The translations under genes and the position numbers were made by a program. A stretch of DNA of 64,000 nucleotides from positions 3,968,001 through 4,032,000 of the forward strand of contig OY294047.1 in the NCBI GenBank assembly GCA_958510825.1. The letters run 5' to 3'. Of the stretch, positions 13,301 through 20,509 are shown piece after piece (positions within the stretch are counted from its first letter, which is position 1; each line of letters opens with the position of its first letter). The notes below the pieces were generated by a model that was not told the origin of the DNA, did not search any database, and saw only the letters and a list, made by a program, of their open reading frames with translations. The DNA is from Brachypterus glaber (lineage: Eukaryota > Arthropoda > Insecta > Coleoptera > Kateretidae).

Positions 13301-14754
13301 CAATAAAGTAAAAGTCATGCGGGGGTTATTATTGAGTTTATCTATTTAAAATAAAGCTTAAAATTGTCTTATTATCTGTATGTATTGGATAAAAGATTTT
13401 TTGTATGCAAAAAAATGGATTTTCGCCAAAAAAACAAATATTTTTTTCGTTTTTTTTATACTATTCACAGCGCCTGTACTAGAATAGTATTATACAGTAG
13501 TTTCAAATTTTCCAAAATTTTCAAAAATCGCCCTAAACAAAAAATTCTTGGATCCTGAAAATAAATAAATTTTTGTTTTTTGTCTATCTGTCTGTCTGTC
13601 CCACTTTAGGGAGTGTCCATGGATTGAAACTCGCCCGGTAAAGGTTTAAAACAAAATGAGGGGTTTATTTATTGAAAAAAAGTGTACAAGGATTGTGAGA
13701 ATCAAAGGATTGTGGAAGATTGTCAAAAAGATTGTACAAAATATTAAAGAAGATAGTTAAAGGTTGTGGAAAGATTTCAGATGATTGTGGAAGATTGTTG
13801 ATGACTGTGGAGGATTGTAGAGGATTGTGGAAGAAGGAATTCTCAAGGATTGTAGATCATTGGATAGGGGTACAAGGATTTCCCAATAAATAAACCCCTC
13901 AAAACAAAAATTTATAGATTTTTTATACTCACCAAAACATTTTTTCCTGACAAAACCAGAGGTATCGATTTATCTTGCACATTTGTTACAGTAACAAAAT
14001 TAATTTTCTCCAAATTAGAAACTAAATGCCTATGTATTCCCAAAGAATTAAACTTTTTATCAGCACTAAATACTTTCTCGACCACAGAAACACCTCTTAC
14101 GTTTGTTTTTATATACATATCTTTTCTTTCAGAAAACAATGAATGTTGTAAATTCAATGTTTTTTGTTGTATACTTTGTAGACCAGAATTATCACCTACT
14201 TTAAGCAAGGATTTAGCGTTTAAAAGGTCTTTTTTTTGCTTTCGTTTTACTAATGTTGTTGGTCCTTTAGGAGAATTATCGTTTGAAAATGATTTTTTAA
14301 ATATGTTCCTGTTTAAATCATTTGACTCAGTAACTTCTCGAGTTTCATCTAATTTTTTATTCTTATTCATCTCATTTTTGTTGAATTTGGGTAAATTGTC
14401 ATTTGATTTTTTAAATATATTCTTATTTAAATTATTTGTTTGACTTTTTACTTCTTGAGTTACTTCCGATCTTATATTTTGCTTGTTTTTCTCATTTTTG
14501 TTGAAGTTTGGTTTAGCTTTCATTTTTTCTTGAGACTGTTTTTGTATATGTTGTTTTAAATTATCATTTGAGGATGGTTTATTTAAATTCTTATTTAACT
14601 TGGGTTTGGGATTAATGTCTTTAGTAGGAATTTGTTTGGGTTTTACATTTTTTGATGACTGTTGAGTTGATTCACTTTTATTTCGTTTTCTAGCAAAAAC
14701 TTTTCCCGATCCTTGCTTTTTCGAGCTGTCCCATGTTACATTAAATGCTCCCAT
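1186..14754 (-). CDS. DDX31: DDX31/Dbp7-type DEAD-box ATP-dependent RNA helicase (C-terminus beyond left edge)
   Basis: Seven coding exons on the minus strand: 14754-13933, 10470-10300, 9148-8928, 8701-8523, 7253-6971, 5853-5673 and 1376-1186. All junctions are GT-AG with matching phases, giving about 683 residues. Helicase motifs appear in order: a Q-motif region at the end of exon 1, SQTGSGKT (Walker A), [15 protein letters not shown], the DEAD box in [20 protein letters not shown] and [10 protein letters not shown]. Exon 1 encodes a Lys/Asn-rich, probably disordered N-terminus of about 225 residues, as in nucleolar helicases. Family knowledge places DDX31/Dbp7 in nucleolar 60S subunit assembly; that role is inferred by homology. 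The ATG at 14754 has a good context (AAAATGG) and a strong 3' splice site just upstream, implying a non-coding first exon. The last visible exon ends in phase 2, so at least one further exon lies left of the window. SCO1 is nested in intron 1 on the other strand. The assignment to DDX31 rather than another DEAD-box protein rests on the insert before SAT and on the [14 protein letters not shown] segment after it. Confidence 0.88.
1995..2125. mobile_element. Hairpin MITE
   Basis: Short foldback: atagtatgtttcactc, cttttttactcgtctgtag and a GC-richer middle are mirrored by ctacagactagtaaaaaaag and aacaatatacta. It shares end sequence and layout with the hairpins near 8345, 12417, 31727, 45793 and 59895. 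Confidence 0.7.
2230..2990. repeat. Nested palindromic repeat block
   Basis: The block has two overlapping symmetries. About 2240-2405 is mirrored at 2545-2695 (through cggttaataaccg and the segment with gacaggaaacagtgaatag). The larger unit 2335-2545 is mirrored again at 2765-2980. It lies in the 4.3-kb last visible intron of the helicase gene and contains no coding sequence I recognise. Confidence 0.8.
2991..3600. other. Intronic AT-rich sequence, nothing recognised
   Basis: Part of the helicase intron. I see no exon, hairpin or clear repeat here. Confidence 0.6.
3605..4125. mobile_element. Decayed foldback element
   Basis: Left end gggttattcaaac and right end gaataaccctgtata are mirrored. 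Internal phrases (gggagatgcacccctttaaa; aaatacataaaaaaggtact; gaaaaccaaaa) recur in the large foldback at 62264-63438, so the two belong to one family. Confidence 0.6.
4491..4756. repeat. Minisatellite, 20-bp unit
   Basis: About 13 tandem copies of the 20-mer ggtatttgcacgacaaaata. The left copies are degenerate (acgacagaata, cacaaaataata variants) and the six right copies nearly identical, which suggests recent expansion at the right end. There are no spacers, so it is not an interspaced array. It lies in a helicase intron. Confidence 0.93.
5375..5600. repeat. Degenerate tandem repeat with ctttgtccctgacggtttct units
   Basis: Three loose copies of a unit with ctttgtccctgac, tttctaccaaaacttggcgc and A-rich linkers. 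The same unit is tandem in the hAT-like insertion at 26609-27029. Long reading frames through it come from the repetition. Confidence 0.75.
5673..5853 (-). CDS. DDX31: DDX31 coding exon 6 (motif IV-V region)
   Basis: 181 nt, acceptor TTTTCAG, donor GTAAGT, ending in phase 0. It has an acidic run ([10 protein letters not shown]) and then [20 protein letters not shown], the LHG segment typical of DEAD-box second domains. Confidence 0.9.
6370..6832. mobile_element. Foldback MITE with about 65-90 bp arms
   Basis: The left arm from about 6373 (ccgatttttttaaaaaagca, then ataggttttatcaagg) is mirrored at 6750-6832 (ccttgataaaacctattaat, then aaaaaatcgg). It lies 140 bp from helicase exon 5. Confidence 0.8.
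6971..7253 (-). CDS. DDX31: DDX31 coding exon 5 (start of second RecA-like domain)
   Basis: 283 nt, acceptor CGTAG, donor GTAAGT. Its first two bases complete a Gly codon left by exon 4. It encodes [18 protein letters not shown] and continues to [18 protein letters not shown], which corresponds to motif IV and the surrounding strand of the second RecA fold. Confidence 0.9.
7254..8340. other. Helicase intron 4, AT-rich, no gene
   Basis: Intron between exons 5 and 4 (with 8340-8522). Apart from the hairpin listed next I see no coding or RNA feature. Runs of A and T dominate. Confidence 0.6.
8345..8492. mobile_element. Hairpin MITE with GC-rich core
   Basis: Foldback with arms gttaaatttcgatttcgtag / cctactcaatcgaaaaattt and a GC-rich centre containing gggccggc and gccggccc. 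It has the same architecture as the other short hairpins. Its right end is about 30 bp from the 3' end of helicase exon 4. Confidence 0.75.
8523..8701 (-). CDS. DDX31: DDX31 coding exon 4 (acidic insert and motif III)
   Basis: 179 nt, acceptor TTTTTTAG, donor GTAGGT, ending in phase 1. A charged Ser/Asp-rich insert ([11 protein letters not shown]) precedes the SAT motif in [10 protein letters not shown]. Such an insert between DEAD and SAT is a mark of the DDX31/Dbp7 group. Confidence 0.9.
8738..8820. repeat. Near-perfect hairpin, 37-bp arms
   Basis: ttgaggggttcagagcagaa and gtggatcaagt are mirrored by acttgatccacg and ttctgaacccctcaa around a 9-base loop. It lies in intron 3, about 37 bp upstream (in gene sense) of exon 4, and would form a strong stem in the pre-mRNA next to the 3' splice site. 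Confidence 0.85.
8928..9148 (-). CDS. DDX31: DDX31 coding exon 3 (motifs Ib and II)
   Basis: 221 nt between a TTACAG acceptor and a GTATGT donor, ending in phase 2. It encodes [15 protein letters not shown] and the DEAD box in [12 protein letters not shown]. The AA left at its end joins the first A of the next exon to make Lys. Confidence 0.92.
9149..10299. other. Helicase intron 2, no gene
   Basis: Contains a C-run near 9404, short repeated phrases (gttggacaactg, cagttgggaattgtt) and an AATn run near 10220. No exon-like or RNA feature. Confidence 0.55.
10300..10470 (-). CDS. DDX31: DDX31 coding exon 2 (motifs I and Ia)
   Basis: 57 codons, phase 0 on both sides, acceptor TTTTAG and donor GTAAGT. 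It contains the Walker A motif SQTGSGKT and motif Ia PTRELALQ. Confidence 0.92.
10640..11250. mobile_element. Transposon-like repeat fragment
   Basis: The stretch with aatggaaagggggttgtgtg and atacatcattttaaagc recurs with changes near 26205-26280. Otherwise it is A/T-rich and has no intact ORF. Confidence 0.5.
11473..12300 (+). CDS. SCO1: SCO1/SCO2-type copper chaperone for cytochrome c oxidase
   Basis: Intronless 275-codon ORF. Residues 1-45 are Ser/Arg/Lys-rich without acidic residues until Asp45, a typical mitochondrial targeting sequence. One membrane segment lies at about 67-83 ([17 protein letters not shown]), then the thioredoxin-like domain. The copper ligands are visible: CPDIC (Cys138, Cys142) in [13 protein letters not shown], and His229 in [13 protein letters not shown]. 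Family knowledge: SCO proteins sit in the inner membrane facing the intermembrane space and deliver copper to the CuA site of COX2. The length matches insect and vertebrate SCO proteins. The gene lies wholly inside the first coding intron of the DDX31 gene on the opposite strand. Sequence cannot separate SCO1 from SCO2; insects usually have one gene. The lack of introns could reflect an old retrocopy that became the working gene. No canonical AATAAA follows within 150 bp. Confidence 0.95.
   Translation: MSTIFSTFARSVTRKTAHNLNKNGQINVRKSYKLSNNSSVRNYSDLKPPPKPREPAKGIGPISWKNLVITSTVGAGLIGFMWYVKREKEQAQLKERKRMLGKTAIGGKFELIDSEKTLRKSEEFLGKWMLIYFGFTHCPDICPDELEKMSAVINNLDAAEDMPTIQPLFISVDPTRDTPEVVGKYCKEFSPRLLGLTGNEEQVAKACKAYRVYFSAGPKDKDSDYIVDHTIIMYLVNPDGEFVDYYGQNRTITDIVTSIRVNVLKFKQLNKKSLI
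12417..12637. mobile_element. MITE with about 60-bp terminal inverted repeats
   Basis: Ends aatgaagctgaagttttcaa and ttgcaaacttcagcttcatt are inverted. Inside, tcaaatagtatattaaagtg is mirrored by tttaatacactatctgaatt, and the core has the hairpin aactcggcgcaagcggcttg. The core is shared with 31727-31855. It lies about 115 bp downstream of the SCO1 stop codon and may overlap its 3' end. Confidence 0.85.
12710..13095. other. Intronic sequence with two small palindromes
   Basis: gctgaaaggtcctatct is mirrored by agatagaacctttcagct (12746-12797), and a short palindrome tagtcctaggacta follows near 12965. A 72-codon frame at 12725 is open but resembles nothing I know. Confidence 0.5.
13098..13352. 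mobile_element. Repeat element with hairpin start (solo copy)
   Basis: The segment from ttatttatggtactagtggg to gtttatctatttaaaataaa matches the spacers at 23527-23821 and 24652-24946. Its first 90 bp form an imperfect hairpin (tatggtactagtgggtaaag versus tttacccatgagtgccata). Downstream, ttatctgtatgtattggata also recurs at 25613. This copy lacks the MITE found at the same point in the 23-25 kb copies, so it serves as the empty site. Confidence 0.8.
13657..13901. mobile_element. 245-bp MITE with 18-bp TIRs and 8-bp target duplication
   Basis: Perfect TIRs tgaggggtttatttattg / caataaataaacccctca, flanked on both sides by aaacaaaa (13649-13656, 13902-13909). An 8-bp duplication fits hAT-like transposition. 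The interior is not palindromic: it holds about a dozen degenerate gattgtgga(a) units on the plus strand. It ends about 30 bp from the 5' splice site of helicase exon 1. Confidence 0.88.
13933..14754 (-). CDS. DDX31: DDX31 coding exon 1 (basic N-terminus and Q motif)
   Basis: 274 codons ending in phase 0 at a GTGAGT donor. Most of it is low-complexity Lys/Asn/Ser sequence with a loosely repeated [12 protein letters not shown] block (about two copies). The last 45 residues contain the helicase Q-motif region (FNSLG, then VQDKSIP) and run into SGKNVL, which continues in exon 2 to the Walker A loop. Confidence 0.9.
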
Positions 14755-14758
14755 TTTA

Positions 14759-14948
14759 GATAAAACTTGATCTCTAAAGAATTAAAGAATACCCAGAAAG
14801 TCATATGTTCTATAAGAAAAAAAAACTATAGTGATTTAAGTACTTACAGTGTCAATTAAATAAATAATGTATAAAATGTTCTATAAGAAAAAAAAACTAT
14901 AGTGATTTAAGTACTTACAGTGTCAATTAAATAAATAACGTATAAAAC
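14759..14948 (-). promoter_or_regulatory. DDX31: Helicase 5'-UTR splice sites with duplicated donor
   Basis: Just upstream of the ATG in gene sense is a strong acceptor (TTCTTTAATTCTTTAG). Further upstream a 71-bp unit is repeated in tandem (14807-14877 and 14878-14948), each copy containing GACACT|GTAAGTAC. This is read as a non-coding first exon whose donor has been duplicated. Transcript data would be needed to say which donor is used. Confidence 0.5.
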
Positions 14949-15278
14949 TTGAACTATCTTTAAATAAACTTTATTTACAATAAACATAAAATATATTCCT
15001 TTAACATTATGCTATAAAAAGTTGATTGGAATTTAAATAACCTCACTTTTAGCACCACATGTAAATAAACTTTTATTTATAATTCTCGTTGGATAAATGA
15101 ACGTTTCACATAAAAAGTTATTGCTTTCCATGTGCAAATTTCAAAGAAAAGCCATGGTTTATTGAAATATTGAAACATTTGTGCCGTTTATCAGTGGGAA
15201 AAGTATGTTATATATATTTTCTTTGAGTATGTCCAGGCAAACATTTTTGATCATAACTTATCGTCGACAACGCTTTAA
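14949..15278. other. Probable helicase promoter region, no clear element
   Basis: AT-rich sequence upstream of the presumed first exon. No convincing core promoter motif was recognised, and no gene. Confidence 0.4.
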
Positions 15279-15413
15279 GGGCCACTTGCACCAAATTTTG
15301 GTACGGGATTAACTCAGCTAAACCGAGTTTAAGTTAAAAATGCTGCGTTTTGATTGGTCAACTGTCAATTTAATCCAAGTTTAAAGTTAAAACAGCATTG
15401 GTGCAAGTGGCCC
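15279..15413. mobile_element. PIF/Harbinger-type MITE, 135 bp
   Basis: TIRs gggccacttgcaccaa / ttggtgcaagtggccc, flanked by TAA on both sides (15276-15278, 15414-15416). The 3-bp TWA-type duplication and TIR match the 864-bp Harbinger derivative at 49594-50457. Confidence 0.92.
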
Positions 15414-15686
15414 TAAGCTAGCCTTCAAAATTTTAACTTCCAAGTCTATTTTGATTTGTTATTTTTCCCTTAAAAACAAGGGCGTATGTATATTTGATGA
15501 TTTTTTACATACATCTAATAAGTAATAACCTTTTTTCCCTATGTGGCGGGTAATTACCCCCATTGCCCTGCGCACTAGTGCGCAGCTGTTTTACGAAACA
15601 ATTTAAACACTTAATTTTCTCACACTGCAAAAGTAATTAGCCATATATCGTGCTATATATTTATAGATTATCTCGAAAGCGGGAGA

Positions 15687-15765
15687 GCAATAACAATATA
15701 AAGGTTGTGTTTCGGACGTATCAATCACCCGAAACACAGAGTGACAACAAGCTATATTGGCAAAA
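15687..15765. repeat. Small hairpin
   Basis: caatataaaggttgtgtttcgg is mirrored by ccgaaacacag and gctatattg around a short loop. No further annotation can be supported. Confidence 0.5.
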
Positions 15766-15942
15766 GCATGGGGCTAGTTTTTAATGGGACCTTGCAAAAA
15801 TGTCGTATTTCTAAGTTATTTAGAAAAACAATTGGTGTGCCATTAATGGCCATTAATGTATTTTAAATATTTATGTGCACATAGAAACTATATATAACAT
15901 GTAATTACATGTACACGTACATGCTTATCGTTGGGTATAGGG

Positions 15943-16920
15943 GAAGTCGGGGTTAACTGGGCTACAGGGTTAACTGGTCCATCTGGATTTTATCAACTTT
16001 TTTTATTAGTATTGGCGTCTTAGGGCAAATTCTAGTGATATTTAGTTAGTAGTATTGTTTAAAGTATTATGACGGGCCGTATTGTCTACGTGTAAGTTGT
16101 AGTAAAAAAAGTTTTTTTTTCGATGAAAAGTAGGTATTTACCTTAACTCTTATTTTTTAATTAATATTTTATTATTAATAGGAGGATCTAGACTAATATT
16201 TTACCTAATATACTGAGTGTTTTGTTAATTATTCTGCATAATTGCCGCCTTCTAATATATTAGAAGATATATCTTACTAAGGGCCACTTGCACCAACTTT
16301 TGGTCTGGGATTATCTCAGCTAAACCGAGTTTAAGTTAAAAATGCTGCATTTTGATTGGTCGGCCGTCAACTTAATCCAAGTTTAAAGTTAAACCATCAT
16401 TGGTGCAAGTGACCCTAAGTATTAAAATTTATGATTTCATTCAGTGGTGTCACACATGGTTAACTGGTTTGTGGTTAACTGAACCACTTATGTCAATATA
16501 TTGATATATTAATTAGTTTGCGGTTAACTGGGCCATGTCCAGTTAACCCCGGACCAGTTAACCCTGAGATATATCTAATATTTAACATATTATGTTGTCT
16601 ATTTTTATGTTAGAATTAAATTTTATTTTATTTTAATCGTTTTTATTCATAATAATTACAATATAATACATTTTTGTTAGTGGACCAGTAAACCCTGAGT
16701 AGTGGTCCAGTTAACCCTGCCCTTTGGGGTTAACTGGTCCAGCGGGGTTAACTGGTTTATCATTAATAACTTTTTTCATATAAATAATATTTGTCTGAAG
16801 TATTAATATGTTCTAACTATAGTAATAATTTACCTATAGAAAATATTTGAAAATTTTGTACAGGTTTTTCAAAACCTCGATATGAAAAAAAAGCGGCCCA
16901 GTTAACCCCGACTTTCCCTA
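15943..16920 (+). mobile_element. TTAACC-rich TIR element, copy 1
   Basis: Ends taggggaagtcggggttaac and ttaaccccgactttccctac are inverted. The interior carries many more copies of the (G)GTTAACTGG / CCAGTTAACC(C) decamer in both directions. A 135-bp Harbinger MITE (16281-16415) is nested inside. Other copies are at 27532-28351 (opposite direction) and 28643-30758. No coding sequence is retained; a TA target is possible. Confidence 0.85.
16281..16415. mobile_element. PIF/Harbinger-type MITE nested in TTAACC element
   Basis: TIR gggccacttgcaccaa with right end ttggtgcaagtgaccc (one change), flanked by TAA at 16278-16280 and 16416-16418. Same family and length as 15279-15413. Confidence 0.92.
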
Positions 16921-17694
16921 CCCAGGTAGCAAAATAACATGACATTCACGTGAAAACCACGTTAATATGTGACATGTGATGTTAAGATTGTAGTCTCATT
17001 TAACAAGAATGTAGCATGGTGGGGATGTCCTAAGTCCGCCCCTAATAACATCACACAATGACATCTCGAAAATAACGTGTTTGTGACATCATAAATCCAC
17101 ATTCCTGCGCTGTTATATCTAATATCTTATGGATGCCGTTACTGGTACTTTAATATTTAAATAATATCCTAGGATATTAGCTTTTTCTAAATAAAACCAT
17201 TAAAAACGCTATAACCCTATAAAAAAAATCGGATTTAAAATCAATCAGTAATTGAAACAATCACAGATTAAAACAGATAGATAAATACGAAATTGCAGAT
17301 TAAGCGAAGAATATATTCCTTTAATCCGTGTCCGTGGTCTTGAGAAGCCCGGCAGAGCCCCCTATCCATTGTAGATTTATTAATGTGTATACAATTTCCT
17401 TATAATAATTTACTCTATTAACATCATCTTATATAGATTTTTTTGCTTCGAACGTCGGTGAGAAGCAAAATAACATGACATTCACGTGAAAGCCACCTTA
17501 ATATGTGACATGCGATATATTCACAGCGTTGCTAAATATTTGTTATTAAATGGTTGTCACGTCTCACGTGTTACGTTGTATGTGATGTTAAATACATGTT
17601 ATTTTTCAATATTATGTGATGTTATGATTTAGTTTAAAAATACACCCAAAAGTGATGTTAATTTCTTGTAATATAACATCCCTTGCTACCTGGG
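16921..17694 (+). mobile_element. MITE with CCCAGGTAGCA ends, uninterrupted copy
   Basis: Ends cccaggtagcaaaataacat and acatcccttgctacctggg. Flanks TA / TA suggest a 2-bp duplication. The interior has inverted islands such as catgacattcacgtga. It is 774 bp and has no ORF. The terminal pentamer CCCAG fits the CMCWR end described for the CMC (CACTA-Mirage-Chapaev) group. It provides the empty site for the insertion in the second copy. Confidence 0.85.
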
Positions 17695-18441
17695 TACTTA
17701 TGCACATAAAAATTTTAGCCCAAAATGCCTACTTTCAATATTTTCGTAAAACATTTATTAGAATCAACCACAGAATTAGAATTTTGTGGAATCAACTGAT
17801 TGTCGCCATATTTATTAAACATCATTCCTCAAAAAACAACAACGTTGTTGTATTATTAAATAATATGAATCTACAATTTTAATAGTGTATTTAATATAAC
17901 GTTATAATGTTTTAGAATAATCGTAAAAAAGTTGTTACAACAACGTTTGGTTGTACTATTTTTAGATTATTCTATCAGTGCACCTAAGCGATTTATCGCA
18001 AATACGATAAATCGGGTCACTCTGCAGGCCTGCTAATGGAACACTAATGTGCCTCTAATTCCGGCAATCCTATTCTTTTGAAACATAAACATAATCGCTA
18101 TGCGGCATTTTTCATTGATTTGCGGCTTTTGGCACGGCACGTGCGACTACTCTACCGGATTATAGGGCTATTTGGCATAGTCTTTCAAATGCTCATTTTT
18201 AGTACCGTAAAATATTGATTTATTGCTATTTTTACGGATAATGGTATGTAAAATAAATTGGGTGTCAAATGTTTAAGATCATGACCGTTATGTATGAGAA
18301 AGTTTATAGTTATTTATCAAAGAATATTTATGGGTAAAATTTCTTTGTTTTTTACGCTACATGCCCGGTAAGTGAGTTTTAGAACCCATGAGTCACTTTC
18401 TCTAAAAGTCTTTCTGAAAATGAAAATTTACTTTGCAACCA
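17695..18441. other. Spacer between inverted MITE copies
   Basis: About 750 bp with no gene recognised. It contains a paired tgttgttgta / acaacaacgttg-like palindrome near 17840-17950. Confidence 0.5.
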
Positions 18442-20079
18442 CCCAGGTAGCAAGGGATGTTATATTACAAGAAATTAACATCACTTTTGGGTGTATTTTT
18501 AAACTAAATCATAACATCAGATAATATTGAAAAATAACATGTATTTAACATCACATTTGCAACGTAACACGTGTGACGTGACAACTATGTTATAATAACA
18601 AATATTTAGCAACGCTGTGAATATATCGCATGTCACATATTAACGTGGCTTTCACGTGAATGTCATGTTATTTTGCTTCTCACCGACGTTCGAAGCAAAA
18701 AAATCGATATAAGATGATGTTGATAGAGTAAATTATTATAAGGAAATTGTATACACATTATACGATTTCCAGTGGATAGGGGGCTCTGCCGGGCTTCTCA
18801 AGACCACGGACACGGATTAAAGGATATATTCTCCGCTTAATCTGCAATTTCGTATTTAGAATCTATCTCTTTCAATCTGTGATTGTTTCAATTACTGATT
18901 GATTTTAAATCCGATTTTTTAATAGAGTTATAGCGTTTTTAATGGTTTTAATTTAGAAAAAGCTAATATCCTAGAATATTATTTAAATATTAAAGTACCA
19001 GTAACGGCCCGGACAACATTTGCTATTTCACGTAGAAGTCATTATGACATCATGTAATGAGTTCATGAAGGCATACAGATGACTCCTCATTATAAAGTCA
19101 TTACGAGATCATGTCATGAAGATCTAGCAGCGGTCTACGGAATGCGCATGTGCAAACTTTAAATTAATCGCGAAATTTAAATTGCCCGGGAAATTAAAAA
19201 TTAAAAAAAAAAGAAACACACCTTTTTGCTCATATCTTGAAAACGCGAAGAGATACCAAAAAAATAACGAAAAAATCAACCCCCTCACATAAATCCATTT
19301 TCAACAACTTGAGGACACCGGGATTTTCCCACTGGGAACTTCCCAGTGGAAATGTTCTCCAAGGTGACTGGGGGCACCAATTCGTCTAGACTAAAGCCTC
19401 CAGATATCTACGGCTCACCATACCAATCCGATAATGTGTATCGAATTAGATGACCAGTAAGTTAATTACTAGTTATTACCAGTAGTATATCCTTATAAAG
19501 ACAACTGCATTTTAATACTAGTATTCCTTTATTCGTTTAAAAAGTTTAGTTAGCGGTAGAAAATAACATGTGGCGCCACCTATCGCATAACGCTGTCAAG
19601 TGCACTGAAATTGAAACATTACAGGAGCCTGTACTATTCGGCAAACGTTCTCAATCGAGTCCCGGGCAACATTTGATATTTCACGTGGAAATCATTATGA
19701 CATCATTTAATGATTTAACGTTAAATGTATACACCTCATAACAAACTCACAACATGATCACAAAATCATGAGATGTGCTCATCATGATGTTCGTATGAGT
19801 ACAAAACGTGGAAATCATAACATGATGCTCTCATGAGGCCTATATGAGTTTATGAATGTTGTCCGGGGGCATCCATAAGATATTAGATATAACAGGAATG
19901 TGGATTTATGATGTCACAAACACGTTATTTTCGGGATGTCATTGTGTGATGTTATTAGGGGCGGACTTAGGACATCCCCACCATGCTACATTCTTGTTAA
20001 ATGAGACTACAATCTTAACATCACATGTCACATATTAACGTGACTTTCACGTGAATGTCATGTTATTTTGCTACCTGGG
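18442..20079 (-). mobile_element. MITE with CCCAGGTAGCA ends, interrupted inverted copy
   Basis: Reverse-oriented copy of the element at 16921-17694. It is split by the 860-bp CCCGG element at 19008-19867; removing that and one GG restores colinearity with the first copy. Confidence 0.88.
19008..19867 (+). mobile_element. CCCGGACAAC MITE nested in another MITE
   Basis: TIRs cccggacaacattt / aatgttgtccggg, 860 bp. The empty site gtaacggcatcc in the uninterrupted host copy becomes gtaacGG-[element]-GGcatcc, so the target duplication is exactly 2 bp (GG). In the middle the left-end sequence recurs as cccgggcaacatttg, making the element a composite of two end-like modules. Confidence 0.92.
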
Positions 20080-20103
20080 ATGGTTCCATCTGCAGATTTA
20101 TAG

Positions 20104-20175
20104 TTAAATCCCAGACAGCACATGATATCTTAAAGACGTCTTTTTTAGATCTTAATTATGTCTGGACGCCTAGAC
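20104..20175 (+). mobile_element. Solo element end, cccagacagca
   Basis: cccagacagcacatgatatc followed by aaagacgtcttttttagatc resembles the left end of the CCCAG group with ACGTC repeats. No matching right end was found, so this is a fragment. Confidence 0.4.
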
Positions 20176-20509
20176 ATAAAAAATATCTTATGGACTTCTT
20201 TTTGATAAAGGTCTAATATAGACTGAAACGTTAAGTGACGATTAAAATTTGCTAAACGTAACCCAAAACAGATGTTTTTATTTTTAATAATTGAACATTT
20301 AATATTTTGTTTTCGGAAATTTAGAGGATTTAGTTAAATTTCCTATAAAACAGTAAAAAATTTGGTTGAAATCATGTAAATTTTACAATTTAATCTTAAC
20401 GTTACACTTTAATATAAAATTAGTAATTTTACCCCAATTATTTTTTCAGTGTAGTCCATTTCTTATACACGGTGTTTTCAGTCTTTTGGAATTAAATAAA
20501 GGGAATGAT

